Shown here: positions 37,283 through 39,026 of the stretch, one piece after another
Layout: every line of letters begins with the position of its first letter
Position numbering within the stretch: the first letter of the stretch is position 1
Source: Candidatus Kuenenbacteria bacterium RIFCSPHIGHO2_02_FULL_39_13
GTDB taxonomy: Bacteria > Patescibacteriota > Patescibacteriia > UBA2196 > GWA2-42-15
Reading direction: 5' to 3'
Assembly (NCBI GenBank): GCA_001783595.1
Contig: MFMW01000005.1
Location: 18,377-57,402, forward strand
DNA: 39,026 nucleotides
The notes under the pieces: model-generated
Told to the model about the DNA's origin: nothing
Databases searched by the model: none
What the model saw: the letters and a program-made list of their open reading frames with translations, nothing else
Position numbers and translations under genes: made by a program

Positions 37283-38437
37283 ATGTTTCATTCCTCATCC
37301 AGAACCCGAAAATCGTCAATCCGCAACAGGATTATCGCGACTCCGCACGGTAAAATCAGAACGCCGTTTTTTATGCCTGATGCCACGCAAGGCGCAGTCA
37401 AATTGATTGAAAGCGAAAAAATTAAAACCATTGGCGTGCCAGCCATGGTTGTGAATACTTTGCATCTTTATCTCCAGCCCGGCTTGAAAATTATTCAAAA
37501 GGCTGGCGGTATCCACCAATTTATGAATTGGCAAGGGCCTTTACTTTCAGATAGCGGGGGATACCAAGTGTTTTCTTTAATTTATAAAACCAAAGGCCGG
37601 GCGGGAAAAGTTTATGAAGATAAAGTAGTTTTTAGGTCGCCCATAGACGGCTCGCGGCACGAATTGACCCCGGAAAAATCCATTCAAATTCAATTCGCGC
37701 TTGGCACTGATATGATGGTCTGTCTGGACGATGTCCGGCCCAATGACACTGACCGGCGAGAGGCCGAAGCATCTGTTGAGCGGACGATTAAATGGGCGCG
37801 AAGGTGCAAGCGTGAATTTGAGAAACAAGTCAGAAGCCATAAGCCAAAAGTCAAAAGTTATCACCCGCCCCTGCTTTTTGGCGTGGTGCAGGGTGGTATT
37901 TTTCCTGATTTGCGGCGCGAATGCGCTAAAGAATTGGTGAAAATCGGTTTTGACGGCCTGGGCTATGGCGCCCGGCCGATTGATGAGAATGGAAAATTTT
38001 TAGAAGAAGTTTTAACCGCCACGACCGCAGCCATTCCGGAAAATTATTTGCGTTTTGCTCTGGGAGTCGGCACGCCGGAAGACGTTATTCGTTTCGCTCG
38101 GCTGGGCTGGGATATGTTTGACTGCGTCATTCCGACCCGGGAAGGCAGACATGGACGTTTATACCAAAGTCAAAAGTCAAAAATCCCTGCCTCGCCGGCA
38201 GGCAGGAAAAGTCAAAATTTTGGAAAAGATTTTTATAGAATTTTAAATATCACCAATGCGAAGTTTGCCATGGATTTTTCGCCAATCAATGCAGACAGCA
38301 AACTTCCGGAACTGCGCGAGCATTCCAAGGCCTATTTACACCATCTGTTCAAAGTCAGTGAACCACTGGGCCAACGCCTCGCCAGCTTGAATAATTTGGA
38401 GTTTTACAATAATTTGATACTAAAAATCGGCTCATGA
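37283..38437 (+). CDS. tgt: tRNA-guanine transglycosylase (TGT), zinc site lost
   Basis: 384 aa. Exchanges G34 for queuine/preQ1 in GUN-anticodon tRNAs. TPFFMPDATQGAVK, the general base/nucleophile D90 in LLSDSGGYQVFSL, FGVVQGGIFPDLR, GYGARPIDENG and second Asp D280 in FDCVIPTREGRHGRLY are present. The canonical zinc ligands CxCxxC...H are replaced (S339, L341, L344, N370). Two insertions, about residues 182-193 and 295-313, are encoded by period-7 repeats and a palindrome. The TGA stop lies within the terminator hairpin. Confidence 0.92.
   Translation: MFHSSSRTRKSSIRNRIIATPHGKIRTPFFMPDATQGAVKLIESEKIKTIGVPAMVVNTLHLYLQPGLKIIQKAGGIHQFMNWQGPLLSDSGGYQVFSLIYKTKGRAGKVYEDKVVFRSPIDGSRHELTPEKSIQIQFALGTDMMVCLDDVRPNDTDRREAEASVERTIKWARRCKREFEKQVRSHKPKVKSYHPPLLFGVVQGGIFPDLRRECAKELVKIGFDGLGYGARPIDENGKFLEEVLTATTAAIPENYLRFALGVGTPEDVIRFARLGWDMFDCVIPTREGRHGRLYQSQKSKIPASPAGRKSQNFGKDFYRILNITNAKFAMDFSPINADSKLPELREHSKAYLHHLFKVSEPLGQRLASLNNLEFYNNLILKIGS
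37826..37860. repeat. In-frame NAAGYCA heptamer array in tgt
   Basis: Five units with exact period 7: CAAGTCA, GAAGCCA, TAAGCCA, AAAGTCA, AAAGTTA, encoding QVRSHKPKVKSY-like residues absent from other TGT proteins. Confidence 0.82.
38165..38220. repeat. In-frame AAAAGTC heptamers enclosing a palindrome in tgt
   Basis: CAAAGTC, AAAAGTC, AAAAATC, then a 21-nt palindrome-type unit (CCTGCC-tcgcc-GGCAGG-cagg, 38186-38206), then AAAAGTC and AAAATTT. The palindrome is exactly three heptamer lengths, and total phase is kept. Confidence 0.82.
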
Positions 38438-38459
38438 AGATATGTGAGCCAATTTTTTT
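38429..38459 (+). terminator. Terminator of recO-tgt
   Basis: GGCTCA (38429-38434) pairs with TGAGCC (38445-38450), then AA and seven T. Contains the tgt stop codon. Confidence 0.85.
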
Positions 38460-38531
38460 ATCCACTTTTTCATTTGACCGCCGGGGATGGGTTATGATAT
38501 GTTTAAATTAACAAACGGGTCCCTAAAAAAC

Positions 38532-38538
38532 AGGAGGT
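38532..38538 (+). promoter_or_regulatory. Strong Shine-Dalgarno of a tiny membrane-peptide gene
   Basis: AGGAGGT, 5 nt before the ATG at 38544. Most other genes in the window have no such site. Confidence 0.85.
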
Positions 38539-38543
38539 GGATT

Positions 38544-38669
38544 ATGTTGGTGCAGCTTATAACTTTAAGTTTGTGCCTATTGTTCCTCATCTCGATAATC
38601 GGAACACTAATTGAAACGATATTACACCCTCCCACCACCAAGAAAAAGGAAAACACAAATGGACAGTAG
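38544..38669 (+). CDS. Tiny membrane peptide (41 aa)
   Basis: Begins MLVQLITLSLCLLFLISIIG: one transmembrane helix, then a short charged tail (PPTTKKKENTNGQ). A consensus Shine-Dalgarno fixes the start. The gene ends 9 bp before a strong bidirectional hairpin and faces a second tiny hydrophobic gene on the other strand. Could be a membrane-acting toxin-like peptide or a regulator; no family is recognised. Confidence 0.65.
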   Translation: MLVQLITLSLCLLFLISIIGTLIETILHPPTTKKKENTNGQ

Positions 38670-38677
38670 GCCCAAAG

Positions 38678-38726
38678 AAAAAAGGGAACAACATCTAAAT
38701 GGATTTCCGATGTCTGTTCCCTTTTT
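38678..38726. terminator. Bidirectional terminator shared by the two tiny genes
   Basis: AAAAAGGGAACA-ACATC / GATGT-c-TGTTCCCTTTTT with a 13-nt loop: 17 bp with one bulge, A and T tracts on both sides. Confidence 0.85.
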
Positions 38727-38744
38727 ATTTTTTTATTAGCACCC

Positions 38745-38810
38745 TCACATTTTGAGGGCGATAATAAAAAATAATAAAAACAAAAAAATTGAAATAACAA
38801 CCCAAATCAT
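38745..38810 (-). CDS. Tiny hydrophobic peptide (21 aa), convergent
   Basis: Minus-strand ATG at 38810 preceded by AGAGGAGGAGAT, a very strong Shine-Dalgarno. The peptide starts MIWVVISIFLFLLFFIIALK and stops one residue later: almost entirely a membrane helix. The last codons and stop lie in a CCCTCA/TGAGGG hairpin (38742-38758). A real micro-gene is supported by the ribosome-binding site, not by homology. Confidence 0.5.
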   Translation of the reverse strand: MIWVVISIFLFLLFFIIALKM

Positions 38811-38828
38811 ATCTCCTCCTCTAAAAAT

Positions 38829-38857
38829 TTGACATAAAGTACGATTTTCCCTATACT
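38829..38857 (+). promoter_or_regulatory. Promoter of rplU
   Basis: TTGACA (38829-38834), 17 nt, TATACT (38852-38857). Leader of about 24 nt to the ATG. Confidence 0.85.
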
Positions 38858-38887
38858 ACTTCTTAATATCCTTAATCTAACCATATT

Positions 38888-39026
38888 ATGCTAAAAATTG
38901 CAATTATCAAGACTGGCGGCAAGCAGTATATTGTCAAAGAAAAAGATATTTTGAAAGTGGAAAAACTCAAGGCCAATGCCGGCGACGAGCTTGATTTGGA
39001 AACCTTGCTTTTGGCCAATGAAGACG
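38888..39026 (+). CDS. rplU: 50S ribosomal protein L21 (bL21), partial at window end
   Basis: The first 46 residues are present: MLKIAIIKTGGKQYIVKEKD, then VEKLKANAGDELDLETLLLANED. KTGGKQY at the N-terminus is diagnostic of L21. The gene runs off the window. It has its own consensus promoter. rpmA, its usual partner, is at the opposite end of the window on the other strand, so the canonical rplU-rpmA pair is split, unless a second rpmA follows outside. Confidence 0.93.
   Translation, partial: MLKIAIIKTGGKQYIVKEKDILKVEKLKANAGDELDLETLLLANED

Noticed and set aside
38492-38800. 102-aa minus-strand frame
   Set aside because: Runs through the bidirectional terminator and the opposite micro-gene; composition is hydrophobic and random, with no ribosome-binding site.

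Overview
The window looks like a chromosomal segment from a Patescibacteria / Candidate Phyla Radiation (CPR) bacterium, probably of Parcubacteria type. This is inferred from gene content and style: an AT-rich sequence, short versions of housekeeping proteins (PGK 364 aa, RecO 196 aa), compact type IV pilus proteins, stand-alone PEP-utilising 'mobile' domain proteins, winged-helix/nucleotidyltransferase proteins, GtrA and GT4 proteins, and promoters whose -10 box lies only 6-13 nt before the start codon. TGA is used as a stop (for example pilM and eno), so the Gracilibacteria/Absconditabacteria code is not in use. No 16S rRNA is present, so the placement rests on content only.

Layout. 1-1042 (minus): ribosomal protein L27 behind a DUF4258/DUF2283 pair that has its own strong promoter, plus a 58-aa unknown. 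1036-3052 (minus): a PEP mobile-domain protein, a tiny relic of a second copy, and a histidine phosphatase. 3166-7537 (minus): a type IV pilus operon (PilX-like, PilM, PilN, PilO, small anchored protein) interrupted by a four-helix-bundle (23S-IVS-type) gene bounded by inverted heptamer repeats. 7614-10924 (plus): a NuoF-like diaphorase, an [FeFe] hydrogenase and a small membrane protein. 11045-12062: an MNT/HEPN toxin-antitoxin pair with palindromic operators. 12075-18297: lower glycolysis (pgk, eno, PEP-domain protein, DUF559 nuclease insert, gpmI). 18390-21051: mannose-1-P guanylyltransferase, MltG and a coiled-coil protein. 21073-22295: an L10-leader-controlled rplJ-rplL operon. 22308-25100: a pseudophosphatase/propeller protein and a degenerate MNT regulator. 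25177-27596: pseudouridine synthase, thyA, a DHFR-like reductase and a broken hydrolase. 27750-35168: glycosyltransferases, a CYTH protein, a GtrA-GT4 fusion, a membrane protein and murF. 35180-35339 (minus): a tRNA-Glu(CUC) nested inside a split tRNA-Glu. 35343-36578 (minus): a thioredoxin-DsbD fusion. 36690-38437: recO and tgt. 38544-38810: two convergent tiny membrane-peptide genes. 38888-end: the start of rplU.

The most unusual theme is repeat biology. Period-7 tandem repeats (CAATAAN, CTNNCAA and its complement TTGNNAG, NAAGYCA) occur both between genes and in frame inside genes. Palindromic REP-like elements lie between genes and also in frame inside pgk, tgt and a glycosyltransferase. 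The same CTCACCTTTT/AAAAGGTGAG hairpin occurs once with a 3-nt loop and once with a whole tRNA as its loop, sitting inside another tRNA gene.

Metabolically, pgk-gpmI-eno give 3-carbon glycolysis to PEP. The hydrogenase plus NuoF-like subunit would allow fermentative redox disposal as H2. ManC, the GT4 enzymes, GtrA, MurF and MltG point to surface glycan and peptidoglycan work, and the pilus genes to attachment.
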